Source: Thereva unica
Lineage: Eukaryota > Arthropoda > Insecta > Diptera > Therevidae
DNA length: 64,000 nt
NCBI GenBank assembly: GCA_949987705.1
Contig: OX465281.1
Location: 79,760,543 to 79,824,542 of the forward strand
Direction of reading: 5' to 3'
The translations under genes and the position numbers were made by a program. Under the pieces are notes generated by a model. It saw only the letters and a program-made list of their open reading frames with translations, was not told where the DNA came from and did not search any database. Below, piece by piece: positions 32,023-42,519 of the stretch. How positions within the stretch are numbered: the first letter of the stretch is position 1; each line of letters starts with the position of its first letter.

Positions 32023-32722
32023 CAGAGCCGGCTTTAGGTATTATGGCGCCCCGTGCGAGGTATATCTATGCGCCCCTAAGTTTTTGAAGCCTTGGCTTTT
32101 AGATAGAATACCTATGTTATTAGGCACAAATTATACAATAAACCGAGTAGAAATAAAAGGTGCCCTTACAACGGGGGAACACCGTGCACTTGCGAGAAAA
32201 TAAGGGCTCACGACGGCTAAACTTGACCAAAAGATTTAAATGACCGAATACTGAGCTGCCGAATATACCTAGTCTGTTTTCATTCTTATATTTTCAGCCG
32301 GGTCGGCACATGTTCAAGGACTATATTTCAATCAGGGTCGGTGTTCGCCCGTTGTGAGGCCATCGTTTATTTTTATTCGAGAAGGTAAATACGAGTACAG
32401 TAGTGTCGGTTAAATTGTGTTAACAATAGAGGGTCTCTCACTTGAACCCACAAAAAGGAGTTGAGGGCTCTGGAACTTCCGGCTATCTGCTATCGCCCAG
32501 CACTGATTTATTGGTAGGACCTGAACACAATAGTTGCAAAAGAACGTATAATAAAGTGCGTTTGCCAGCTGTATTTTACGTTTTTTCAAAGACAAGCTTC
32601 GTTTAGGTTAAAGTGTTATTTAATAACTAAATAAATTAACGCACTACTGGATCGCGGCGCCCCTTGAGACATGGCGCCCTAGGGCGGTCGCCCGGGTTCG
32701 CCCACCCCTAAAGCCGGTACTG
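32023..32722. mobile_element. Non-autonomous hAT element (700 bp), 8-bp TSD
   Basis: Ends CAGAGCCGGCTTTAGG and inverse CCTAAAGCCGGTACTG, flanked by the identical octamer GCCTCAAC (32015-32022, 32723-32730). An 8-bp TSD and CAG...CTG ends are diagnostic of hAT. Near both ends GGCGCCCC blocks extend the inverted repeat. No transposase sequence inside. Confidence 0.88.
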
Positions 32723-32729
32723 GCCTCAA

Positions 32730-34019
32730 CAACACCAACTATGTGTTCTATTTATTAACAAAGGGGAGGTATGTAGTGGACCGGGGATGTCCTGAGTTGG
32801 CTAATTTTGGAAAAAAGGTGCGTGTAGGTGAAAGCGGTTAAACTTAGGTGCTACATTCCTACCGGCTTGAAGGGTATATAGAGGACCAAACGGGTGCTAC
32901 CGCCAATGTACCTTCTTCGCTTTGCACCTTATTCAGCTTAGCCAAGCGTGTTTTGGCTGCGTCCGCCCAGATATACGAGTTATATTCAAGGCGGAATGTA
33001 TTACTTGTAGATTGTAGCCTGAATAGCTGGCTGAAGGAGGGATTTTAATCTCTGGATTAATCTCAAGCATTGATTAGCTTGTTTGACGATTTGGAATGTG
33101 ATTACTCCATCACGTATCTATGTATCTCGGGCCTTAAAATTGTTATATTTTTTGACGAAACTGGCTGAAACCGTATTCTCTATTAAAATATCGGAATTTA
33201 TTTTACATGAAAGTTTAATAATATTAGCAAGATTTTACTATTTTGTTTTCAGATTGGATTTAACAATATTGTAATAGAGAATAGGGCCCCTGAAGATAAA
33301 ATTATGTCTAAAGGGCCCAATGCACGAGCTCTCCATGCACGTCAAAACATCAATGGATGGAGCGCTCGTGTATTTCGTCCTTAAAGGTACGAGTCCGAAA
33401 AGGCATTTGCACGCAGGCTTTTGACAGACGTTATAATGACGTTAAAAGGATATGTTTCAGATGTGCATAGCTGTGATATGCACTTTCTTGGGAACGTCAT
33501 TTTGCCCGCGAGCAAATGTTCGTTTTCCTTTGGTGAACTCGTACCTGTTACCGGAGACAGGCTAGCATCCTTATTCCAGATTATGATGTCAAAATGACGT
33601 AGACCCATATAAAAGATCTGGAAATGAAATGGGGTTTACGTCATTCTGACGTCATAATCCGTATTAAGTGTGATAGTCTGTCGAGGGTATTAAGATCTCA
33701 AGAGAAGAGATAAAGAGAAGGATGGTACTGAGATAAAGAGAATGATGGTACAAATTTTCGTTTGATAAGAGCTCAGCTCTAGGAGACAAGGTCTGGCCCG
33801 TGCTTGCTTTATATTGACCAAGGCGCAGGAGTAACACAGGGTGTCATTGCCAAAACTATGAAGTGGTTTGGAGGGGATTGAGAGCAAATCATTAATGAAT
33901 ATTAAAAAGCGATCAGGTGAGACTTTGATGTTTGAATGATATGGCCGGCAGGATGCCTGTGCGGACAAAGTCGACGGAATGTTTGTGCGCACATTTCCAC
34001 CAGCTTTCCTTTGTTTCAC
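32730..34019 (-). pseudogene. Jockey-like LINE fragment, opposite strand, with FADD changed to FGND
   Basis: From 34019 the minus strand reads LIFINDLLSIPSKPLHSF followed by GNDTLCYS, where the family has FADDT; the first catalytic Asp is lost. After a MITE (33129-33287) and associated repeat, RT thumb sequence continues at 33120-32840 in broken frames (…SLLQPAIQATIYK, NSYIWADAAK by comparison, KVQSEEG). The fragment mirrors the plus-strand one at 29100-30330, including the MITE at the same site. Confidence 0.58.
33129..33287 (+). mobile_element. ~160-bp MITE, family 'CAATATTG', copy 3
   Basis: Same ends (…TTGTTATATTTTTTGACGAA inside left, AATATTGTAATAGAGAATAG at right). It occupies the same position, relative to a decayed Jockey-like LINE, as copy 2. 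Confidence 0.65.
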
Positions 34020-34148
34020 GGATAAAAATCCATGGGAAAAGAGTTCGCGCGAACAAGGTTTGTGTTATGGGGGCGGGCCATAAAGCTCACATTCCCAACT
34101 ACCCAGTATGATGAATATTGAATATCCCGAAGACCTTTCAACTACCTA

Positions 34149-34773
34149 CAGTATCCCGCCATTAAATTATGACCGACTAGAAAATTTTGAGATTTTTCTG
34201 TTTTCCTCCAAATTAAACACAAATTCAATTGGATTTTTTGCACATATTTATTTATAATTTTATTTTTTATATTGTTTTTAGTTTATATAACTAATAATTA
34301 ATTTTCTAATATTTTGTGGCTCCCCCCTTAGCCTTTACCACAGCCTTAATTCTTAGAGGCATGCTGTTGATGCAACGTTGGATCATTTGCTTGATTCCTG
34401 CATCATTTTTTCAGACATCTTGGATGTTTTGCTTAAGTTGCTCGATGGTGTTATTTCTCCTGGCGTACACCTTCGATTTTAAGTAGGCCCAACAATTCTC
34501 GATAGGATTGCAATCAGGAGAATTGCCGGGCCAAGGTAAAACCTGCAAGGAGTTGAGGCAGTCTATGCTAGCCTTCGTCGTGTGGCATGGTTTTTTCTTA
34601 ATAACTGTAATTTAGGATTCCCCATTTGGTGTGTAAAAAATGCAGGTTTTACCCAACAGAATCATAAATAGTCATTTTTCCAGGAAAATGGGACTACAGG
34701 TGTCGCCAGTACACATTAAAAGATAAAAAAAATTCAGAATTGCCATCGGTCATAATTTAATGGCGGGATACTA
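34149..34773 (-). mobile_element. Tc1/mariner-type element, internally deleted
   Basis: Ends CAGTATCCCGCCATTAAATT and inverse AATTTAATGGCGGGATACT, each next to a TA (34147-34148, 34774-34775). The minus strand retains the end of a transposase: LPWPGNSPDCNPIENCWAYL (the third catalytic block, SPDLNPIENxW), then SKVYARRNNTIEQLKQNIQD, one stop, and QRCINSMPLRIKAVVKAKGG. The N-terminal DNA-binding and first catalytic parts are missing. Confidence 0.82.
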
Positions 34774-34929
34774 TACTAAAGACATACTACAGTTTTCTAT
34801 TCTAGATTTCTCTTCGTCTGTGCTTTTTAGTACTAACACTGTTTCTCATCATTCTTATAGCTACACAATATGTCTACATTTTTCTTTCTGAAATTTGGCT
34901 CTCGTTGCAACCTGAACAACAAGAGCTCT

Positions 34930-36340
34930 AACTTGTTTGCAATCTTTTTCCCACCACAAAACAAGTGAGTTTTTGTATCGACGGACCGGCCACTAATTAT
35001 GGGTTTTCATGGCAGGCTTCCAGTTGAATAACGATTCCAGACTGGTTTGCTTTTTATAATTTTAAGTATTTTTATTTCCAATACCATAATTTTTATTAAA
35101 TTTTAAAATTTGATACTAACAGAAGTAAACAAAAGGGTGGTTTTATTGTAGCTACCATTATTAAATGAACGGGTGGTGGAGTGGGATATTCATATACCTG
35201 TACATATGTATGTATATACAAAAATTCTTAGAGTTTTGGATAGTTATTTACTTTATCACCGCACATCCGCAGGAGGTAGGGTTTGTAAGTGATTGACCAT
35301 AGCGCGTTTCTTTTGGAATTAGCTCTTGGTCACCGGTTGGTCACTCAGGGTTGAAATTTTGTAAAAGTAAATTTTACAAAAAATAGCAGTTTAATTCTAA
35401 CACCCAAACTTCTACCGCAATTTTGGAGTATTGGGCGAACCTTTAACCGTTGCGCCCAAAGCGGAGGGCGCTGCCTGATAAAGTAAACAATTACCCTTAT
35501 TACATTTAAAAAAAATTTCAAAATCGGAACTCTTCTTCCTTCATTGACGACTACCTACTCTTGAGAAATATGAAGTAGGGCTTAAACGAAAATTCAGATT
35601 TTTTTATTGTTTTATATTATTGTAAATAAATATATTTAAAGTTATATTTTGAAATAGTTAAACTAAACTAATGACTTAAATTTTCTCTATAAGCAATAAT
35701 CGAATCAACCCAGTCAGCCAGAAATGTATTTAAAATGCATTTATAATGTCTTTCATATAATATGTAATACCTTTGTAAAATATTACAAAACGTATTATTT
35801 TCGCATTAAATTTATATGGGAGAGGACCCCTTTTGTTGGTTTCGGAAGATTCTGTCTTACACGTAATATAAAAGTAATGAATTATTTTGGCATTACAAGA
35901 GAATGTATTTCATGCGAGACATTTTATTAATGCATTTATTTTGTATTACAAGAAGTGTATTTATGTAAGGTCTAAATAATGTGTTACATTTCGTATTACA
36001 TTTTGAAAAGTATTACACCTGGCTGGCTGGGAATACACAAAAACTAGAATATTTGTGAAAAAAAACCTATTTCATTTTTCTCAGAATGAAAAAAAAAAAC
36101 ACCGATTACGGCGCATCCATTCATTAAATTTCTTCATTGATAAATAAAATCTCAGTCACCGACCAAGAAATCATCATTTTTTTAGCCCACCCGCCCCTTC
36201 CAAACAAAGCAAAAGGAATGCCCGCACACGAATCTATTTTGAGATCTGAAACTTTTGATTTTTCTTTCTATATGCGTCAAGGGCTTTGAAATGCTTTTTT
36301 AAATTCAAGCGCAAACCTGCTTTTTTATGTTTTACCATTA
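34930..36340. other. Non-coding dispersed repeat, copy B
   Basis: Shares ordered blocks with 46130-47180 and, inverted, with 26175-28800: CTAATTATGGGTTTTCATGG, GAACGGGTGGTGGAGTGGGA, GATTTTTTTATTGTTT, CAAACAAAGCAAAAGG. No ORF. A MITE (35709-36031) is inserted in it. Confidence 0.5.
35709..36031. mobile_element. MITE with CCCAGYCAGCCAG ends
   Basis: Left end CCCAGTCAGCCAGAAATGTA, inverse right end ATTACACCTGGCTGGCTGGG. Interior is rich in TGTAATAC/GTATTACA-type inverted motifs. No coding sequence. Confidence 0.62.
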
Positions 36341-36931
36341 GTACAGTCAATATGCAATTTGCGCTCCGAAAAATGACAAACCGACATTTGACCTTGAAAG
36401 TCGTTAGGGGGGCGTGTCAGAAGCCTACTGAAAAATTATGAAAGTCGCGGTGCATGCAGATTTTGAGAAATTCAAAAATTTAATAAACAAATTTTAAAAC
36501 GCGTTTTTCTCAGAAAGTATAGGTTTTAGCGAAAGGTTGTTTAAACAAAAAATGTAGAGGTCATTGCGAACTACATTTTTTGTCATTGGAGTGACGTCAT
36601 CCGACTTGAAATACAAAAAGTAGATGGCGCTAAAGGATCAAAAAAGTGTTTCTTTGCCATTTTCACTAGGAAAAATTAATTTTTTTACAATAATGTAAAT
36701 GAGAAAGTTGTTTGTCATAAAATTATCTACAACTTTTGTTTAAACAAAATTTTTATAAAACTTACCGTTTTCGAGCTGGAACTTGTCGAAGTGTAGAAAT
36801 TGTACATTGCGTGCCGTGCTCTTGCACGGCTCACATGAAAGTAGTATTTTTTTTTATTCAAATAAAAGAACACTAATCATTTTTTTTTGTTTTTTTTATT
36901 TTACTATCAAAAGATGTAAACTTTTTTTTAG

Positions 36932-37316
36932 CAAAAAATTGAACTTTGTTGAATTTATGTATATTTCGCATTAAAATTGTATTTTTTTTTCAAAATGAAC
37001 CTTTTATCGACATCATTGTACTTTGATATGGTTTGAAGACAAAAATGATTTGAATTTTATATAATAAAATGGAATTTTGTTTTTAAAGTTACTTCATTGA
37101 CAGTTGAGGAAAAATTTAAATTTTTTTTGTGCAAAAAATCGAACTTTGTTGAATTTATGTATATTTCTCATGAAATTTTTTGAAATTTTTTTTTCAAAAT
37201 GAACCTTTTATTGATATCATGGTTTTTTGATATGATTTGAAGACAAAAATGATTTGAATTTTATATAATAAAATGGAATTTTGTTTTTAAAGTTACATCA
37301 TTGACAGTTGAGGAAA
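36932..37316. repeat. Tandem direct repeat, ~198-bp unit, two copies
   Basis: GCAAAAAATTGAACTTTGTT through TTGACAGTTGAGGAAA is repeated from about 37130 with roughly 90% identity by eye (shared ATGATTTGAATTTTATATAA). Non-coding, immediately 3' of the FEN-like pseudogene. Confidence 0.7.
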
Positions 37317-37402
37317 CAAGAAAAATAACTATGTATACATTTTATTTCTGTATTTTTTATTGAACAATTTTATTTTATTGTAAGTGTATTGGAGGTTTCT
37401 AA

Positions 37403-38435
37403 TCATTTTGTTGTACGTCGTGCCCTTTTTCTCCGTGGTTGTTGGTCCGGGGAATCACTTCTTATTTGTTCGGTGGATGTTATTCTCTGTAATTCTGCGT
37501 CTCTTCGTTCTCTGTGGTCGAACTCGGTGCTGGTTCTCTTCGGTTGCCAGTGAACGACTTGAGAAGGAAAATCCAAATCATCATCGTCGATAAAAATTTC
37601 ATCTTCTTCGATGTCAGGTGTGTTACTACAACTTTCTCCGCTGCAGTGTTTACAAGCAATGGAGCAGTGGAGTCCAGCCTTCCTACATCCACAAGCTTTT
37701 CCACAATTGCTCGAATCACAACTACAGGAAATAAGCTTCATAAGTTCTTCTGGTGCTGGGTCCTTCACTGTCCTTATTGGAGCCAGTCCTTGAGAAGTTG
37801 CCTTCCATCCCCAATTTTGAGGTTCATGATCGTTGCCCCACCACGCTTGGACTTGAAGATAACTCGTCGGCTATGATAGTTTGCTGCATCAACCGAAGGT
37901 GGTAGAGAACACAAATTCACTTTTGTTTTTGTCATAGACTGAGTGAATTTGTGGAAGCGAAGTAAAGCAAGTTCTTGTGCTTTGCTTCCAACATCTGCAG
38001 ATGTGGTAGTTGAATTTTCTGAATTTGTATGACCTGACCTTCTGGATGTGGCATCACTGTATACAGCTGTAAACATCTCTTGTCCTGCAGCTTCGATCAA
38101 GTTAGTGCTGCTAAATGGTGTGTTGAAAATATTTACAGAAGTTTGTAGAACCTTGTTGTTTTGAAGAACTGTGATGAATTTGTGTTTTCCTTGCGAAAAT
38201 GGAGCAGAAGTCGTATCACATCCACTGAAGGCATGAATGAAAAGTAAATAAGGAATTAAGTCCGGATAGTTGAAGGATTTGGTCGAGTAGACGTGTTCAG
38301 GAGTGGTTCCATGTTGCGGTTTTTTGAAGTATACATTGTCTTGTCCTTCTTTGTGTAACGCGACGAGCAAAACTAGAAGGTCTATGTCTTCTCCGATGAT
38401 TGTAGCAGAGTCGTAAATGGAGGACTCCTTGAGAG
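37403..38435 (-). pseudogene. FEN/PIN-like Cys-rich TE-type gene, 3' part
   Basis: Continues the 42175-42516 reading: after the LINE insertion point, ALKESSIYDSATIIGEDIDL and LLVLLVALHKEG, then PDLIPYLLFIHAFSGCDTTS, APFSQGKHKF and a long helical part. GEDIDLLVLL and SGCDTTSAF are family hallmarks that resemble the acidic active site of FEN/XPG-type nucleases. Near 37770 the frame shifts (QLLKDW... to LAPIRTVKDPAPEELMKL). The tail carries a Cys cluster (ISCSCDSSNCGKACGCRKAG, LHCSIACKHCSGESCSN) and an acidic/basic end. This family is multicopy in insects and transposon-like; biochemical role not established. Confidence 0.65.
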
Positions 38436-38443
38436 CTGTGGTA

Positions 38444-41400
38444 TATATATATATAGATTTTCGAGGGATACCGAATCAGACCACTATTTGCGGGTCCCTT
38501 TTCGTCCCTCTGCCTAGAGTCATCTTATTGGGGTTGCAGTGGGTTGTCCCATTGCTCCCTTACTTCGACTCCCCTAGTTATCGCAAGCAGCTGATTGAAG
38601 GGAGTCTGCCTCATGTCCTCCATCCACTGGAGTCCAGTTATGGCATCCCTTTTCCTCGCCACCGCCGGACAGTGACACACTATGTGTGTGGCCGTCTCAG
38701 GTTCCTCCAGGCACATCCGACAGGTGTCATCCTCCAGAATTCCCATTCTTTTTAGGTGATACCTGAAACATCCGTGTCCTGTAATCAGTGCCACCAACCA
38801 TCTGAGGGTTCTCCTTTGCATATGCAGGATCCTTCTTCTGGCTGCGGTAATCGGCAGCGTAAGCACCATCTTAGCCTGCCTACACGTGGTCATAGCGTCC
38901 CACCGTCTCCGGTGTTCCTCAGCGACCCATTTCTCGATGTAGTTCCTTACCAACCCTCTGCCAATGGCAGAGTATGGCTCCGGTCCCCAGAATTCCGAGG
39001 TTGACCCCTGTTTTGCCAGGTTGTCAGCCTTTTCGTTCCCATCGATGCCTGTATGTCCTCTAACCCAAGCTAGCGTCACGTTGTTTTGTTGCGCACACCT
39101 GTTCAGTTTTTGGACACATTCCAACGCCAGAGACGCATTAATCTCTGTCTGGTTCATGCGCTTAATCACAGCCTGATTGTCCAGTGCTATAAGGATACTT
39201 CTTCCCTGCACCTGACCCTCATTTATGTGATCCAGCGCGTGCAGCAGAGCAAGCATTTCCGCCTGGTAGACTGAGGTGTAATTCCCCAAAGCCAGAGAGC
39301 AGGTCAGATTTAAGTCCTCCGAGAAGACTCCCGCACCTGCTCTGCCGTCAATCTTGGATCCGTCCGTGAAGATATATATGTCTTCCGGTCTCCCTTCGGG
39401 GAGCGTTCCGTTCCCTATGAGGGTTTTATGATACCTTTCGGTCACCCTCATTTTTGTGATCCCTTCCATGGGCATCATGAGCTCCCTAATCCCTTTAATG
39501 CGATCCAGGATCTTCATGTGCCCATATAAGGTTCCTGACGCCTGCCATGCGGCATCCCGTCTCATCCGAATCGCTGAGGCTGCCGCAGTCTTCATCACCT
39601 GGAGGTCTAACGGCAGCAGCCCTAACAGCGCCTCCAATGCCGCGGCGGGTGTGGTGCGGAAAGCACCGCTCACACCTACGCAGGCCATTCTTTGCACCTT
39701 GTCCAAATGCCTCTTGACGGTTTTCTGTGTGGCTTTAGTCCACCAGACCACCGAGGCATAAGTTATGATGGGTCTCACCATCATGGTATATGTCCAGTAT
39801 GCTAACCTTGGTGAGATACCCCACCTTAGTCCACATACTCTTCTGCACTGGTGAAGCACCCTTGTCGCCTTCTTAATCTTCTCTTCAACGTGGTATTTCC
39901 AGGTTAGTCGCGAGTCCAAGTATACACCCAGATACTTGACCATCCCAGACACCTTGATCCTCGATCCAAAAAGCATGAGGGGCTGAAAATCCAGATCTTT
40001 AATCTTCCTAGTGAAGATTATCGCGTCTGTCTTATTAGCATTTATGGTGAGGCCCTGTTCCGTACACCACTGCTCAACCACTTGGAGTGCATTCCTCATG
40101 ATATCTGCCGTAGTGCTCATAAACTTGCCACGTGCCACAATCGCTACATCATCTGCATACCCAACGGTATGCACGCCCATTTCCTCTAGCCGCCTGAGCA
40201 GAGTGTCCACAGTGATGTTCCACAGGAGGGGCGATAGCACCCCGCCCTGTGGGCATCCCTTGCTGACCCTCCCTCGAAGCCGCGAGTCTCCTGTCTGAAT
40301 CCTTACCGCTCTGTTTTTCAGCATGCTGTCCACCCACCTTACAATCATAGGGCTGACCTCTCGCCTCACCAGAGCGTCTTTGAGTTTGTTGAACTGTATC
40401 TTGTCGAAGGCGCCTTCGATGTCCATAATAACGGCCATCGCTATGCCTCCGGTATACAGTTCCCCCTCGGCTACTCGCACCAGTTGGTGAAGTGCCGTTT
40501 CTGTAGATCTGCCAGCCTGGTAAGCGTGCTGGCTTCTACTTAAAGGGTGCCTCCTTAGCATAGTACTCTCCAGGTGGTCTGCCACCACTCTTTCCATTGT
40601 TTTCAACAGAAAGGATGTTAGGCTGACTGGCCTGGAGGACTTCGCCTCGGTGTAGTCCTTCTTGCCTGGCTTAGGGAGAAATACCACTTTGGTTTCCCTC
40701 CACACCGCCGGAATGTATCCTGTTGCTAGACAGGTAACGAATATTCCCCTAAGCCTGGGTGCAATGACATCTTTGCCCCATTGAAGCAGCGCAGGGAATA
40801 TTCCGTCACGCCCCGATGTCTTGAAGGGAGAGAATGTGTCTATTGCACGTCTCACCCCTTCCTCCGTCACCACCCCGTTAGCCTCCTCTCGGTTCATCCT
40901 TGTAGCCATTCTGTTACGAATAGTCCAAGATTTACCCGTGACATAGTTGCCAGGAAAGTGAACTTCCATCAGGATCTTGTTGGTTTCCTCCAGCGTCTCC
41001 GTCATCCTCCCCGACGGGTCACGAACGAGTCCGACTTTGGAGACCGGGTCCCTGGAGATCATTTTCTGAAGTCTGCTGGCCTCAGATATGCTCTCCATGC
41101 TCGAGCAGAAGTTCCTCCACGACTCCCTTTTCCGTCGTCGCAGAGTTTGTTTCATTTCTCTTTTCTTGGCTTTGTAATTCTCCCAGGCAACCGGGTCATT
41201 GCACCTCATCGCTTGGTTGAAAGCCTTTCTGACCTCTTTCTTCAGTTTCTCCAGCTCCCTACACCACCAGGGTGTGGGATCCTGGTCATCCACTGACGTA
41301 AGAGGACACGCCACTCGAAAAGCGTTCTCTATCGCTGTCTGCAGGACATGCAACTGAGACTCTGCTTCTCTTGTGGTTTTCGGTGCCCTTGGCACGCGCT

Positions 41401-42166
41401 CCCCGAGATTCCTGCGCAACATTTCAGTATATATAGACGTGTCCGTGTTGCGGGGAATTCTCGTTGTTCTAATTCCGTCTCCCCTGCCCGGGGTTCCGTA
41501 CTCTATCTCAAATGAAATGGCTCTGTGATCTGACATAGTCGTCCGATCCATCACCTCCCAGTTGGTCAATCTTGTCAACATCCGGTTGCTGCATAGAGTT
41601 ATATCTATGACTTCCCTTCGTCTAGCATCGACGAAGGTTGGTTCTACCCCTCTATTTGCAATAACTAGATTGTTGCATTCCACAAATTCGAGCAAAGCCT
41701 CTCCTCTATGGTTGTCGTTGGTGCTTCCCCACACCGTGTTGTGTGCATTTGCGTCGCAACCAACTATTAACCCTGTGCCTTTTTCGCCACAGGTAATAAC
41801 CAGAATTTCCAACTCCCTGGTGGGCGGAGGATCTGGCGAATCGTACGGAAGGTAGGCTGAGGCTAGAATGAAAGCCCCACTTCCAGTACCTACGCGTACT
41901 GCTGTGAGATCTGGTGTGCACAAGTGCGGCAGTAAAACCGCCTGCACTCCGTGTTTCACCAGCACACACGTCCTCACTCTTTCATTCGCATTGGGAACGT
42001 ACAGAGTGTCAAAGCCCCCAGATAGTCCCCTAATCCTACCCTTGTAGATCCAGGGTTCCTGTATGAGAGCAATATCCAGCTTCATCTCACCGAAGCCTCG
42101 CGTCATCATTGCTGATGCTGCTCTGCTATGGTGTAGATTCAACTGGCAAACCTTTAATTGCCGGAA
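38444..42166 (-). mobile_element. LOA/Outcast-type LINE (3,723 bp), 5'-truncated, 8-bp TSD
   Basis: Flanked by CTGTGGTA at 38436-38443 and 42167-42174. It ends at 38444 in a (TA)n-type tail and begins inside the N-terminus of ORF2 (RQLKVCQLNLHHSRAAS), lacking ORF1 and 5' UTR. Markedly more GC-rich than the surrounding DNA, as seen by eye. Insertion splits the FEN-like gene. Confidence 0.83.
38525..42166 (-). CDS. LOA/Outcast-type LINE ORF2: endonuclease-RT-RNase H-CCHC
   Basis: Uninterrupted frame of about 1,213 codons, open to the 5' truncation point; the TTG at 42140 sometimes taken as start is internal. Domain order: AP endonuclease (LDIALIQEPWIYKG, GLIVGCDANAHNTVWG, SDHRAI; about residues 1-225), RT (TSGRDGIFPALLQWG, VVFLPKPGKKDY, SRPVSLTSFLLKTMERV, QHAYQAGRSTETALHQLV, VIMDIEGAFD, SKGCPQGGVLSPLLWN, and catalytic YADDVAIV), RNase H (IFTDGSK, YQAEMLALLHAL, ALDNQAV, RGHTGIDGNEKADNLA: D-E-D-D set complete) and a C-terminal CRMCLEEPETATHIVCHC knuckle. 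RNase H plus this RT type points to the LOA/Outcast group within the R1-LOA-Jockey assemblage; the exact clade needs a tree. Confidence 0.87.
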   Translation of the reverse strand, partial: FRQLKVCQLNLHHSRAASAMMTRGFGEMKLDIALIQEPWIYKGRIRGLSGGFDTLYVPNANERVRTCVLVKHGVQAVLLPHLCTPDLTAVRVGTGSGAFILASAYLPYDSPDPPPTRELEILVITCGEKGTGLIVGCDANAHNTVWGSTNDNHRGEALLEFVECNNLVIANRGVEPTFVDARRREVIDITLCSNRMLTRLTNWEVMDRTTMSDHRAISFEIEYGTPGRGDGIRTTRIPRNTDTSIYTEMLRRNLGERVPRAPKTTREAESQLHVLQTAIENAFRVACPLTSVDDQDPTPWWCRELEKLKKEVRKAFNQAMRCNDPVAWENYKAKKREMKQTLRRRKRESWRNFCSSMESISEASRLQKMISRDPVSKVGLVRDPSGRMTETLEETNKILMEVHFPGNYVTGKSWTIRNRMATRMNREEANGVVTEEGVRRAIDTFSPFKTSGRDGIFPALLQWGKDVIAPRLRGIFVTCLATGYIPAVWRETKVVFLPKPGKKDYTEAKSSRPVSLTSFLLKTMERVVADHLESTMLRRHPLSRSQHAYQAGRSTETALHQLVRVAEGELYTGGIAMAVIMDIEGAFDKIQFNKLKDALVRREVSPMIVRWVDSMLKNRAVRIQTGDSRLRGRVSKGCPQGGVLSPLLWNITVDTLLRRLEEMGVHTVGYADDVAIVARGKFMSTTADIMRNALQVVEQWCTEQGLTINANKTDAIIFTRKIKDLDFQPLMLFGSRIKVSGMVKYLGVYLDSRLTWKYHVEEKIKKATRVLHQCRRVCGLRWGISPRLAYWTYTMMVRPIITYASVVWWTKATQKTVKRHLDKVQRMACVGVSGAFRTTPAAALEALLGLLPLDLQVMKTAAASAIRMRRDAAWQASGTLYGHMKILDRIKGIRELMMPMEGITKMRVTERYHKTLIGNGTLPEGRPEDIYIFTDGSKIDGRAGAGVFSEDLNLTCSLALGNYTSVYQAEMLALLHALDHINEGQVQGRSILIALDNQAVIKRMNQTEINASLALECVQKLNRCAQQNNVTLAWVRGHTGIDGNEKADNLAKQGSTSEFWGPEPYSAIGRGLVRNYIEKWVAEEHRRRWDAMTTCRQAKMVLTLPITAARRRILHMQRRTLRWLVALITGHGCFRYHLKRMGILEDDTCRMCLEEPETATHIVCHCPAVARKRDAITGLQWMEDMRQTPFNQLLAITRGVEVREQWDNPLQPQ

Positions 42167-42516
42167 CTGTGGTAACTATCAAACGATCTGCATCTTCGAA
42201 ATCTTGATCAGTTTCAATACCAGCAGCTTGAAGTTCCCTTGAAAGAATATCGATGAGACGATCTTTGTTGTTGTCGTTTGACAAGAAAACTGTTGGCAAA
42301 ACTGTGATAACAGTTGTCTTGTCAAACTCAATTGCAGGCGAGGTGTATCTAGTAGACCGACGTAATCTTTCAGCGGACTTTGTGCCAATACTATATAGAA
42401 ATACCTTCTCGAGTTTTTCGCTTCCCCATCAGCAGGAACCGTGGTACAGCGTCCATCTAAATAATCCTCCTGGCACTCGTTTTGATGTTCGACAGGCATG
42501 ATTGTATTTTGGAGCA
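42167..42516 (-). pseudogene. FEN/PIN-like Cys-rich TE-type gene, 5' part
   Basis: Minus strand, about 42400-42167: GTKSAERLRRSTRY, TVITVLPTVFLSND, KDRLIDILSRELQAAGIET, DQDFEDADRLIVTT. This is the usual stretch preceding GEDIDLLVLL in the family, and it joins in frame to ALKESS at 38435 once the LINE and one 8-bp duplication are removed. Further upstream (42400-42516) the frame changes (YLDGRC...), so there is an additional lesion or exon border. The region up to ~42900 contains the 5' flank, no other gene. Confidence 0.62.
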
Positions 42517-42519
42517 ATT

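Noticed and set aside
40781..41296. Plus-strand 171-aa frame inside the LOA LINE
   Set aside because: Antisense shadow of ORF2; GC-rich codons leave long open antisense frames.
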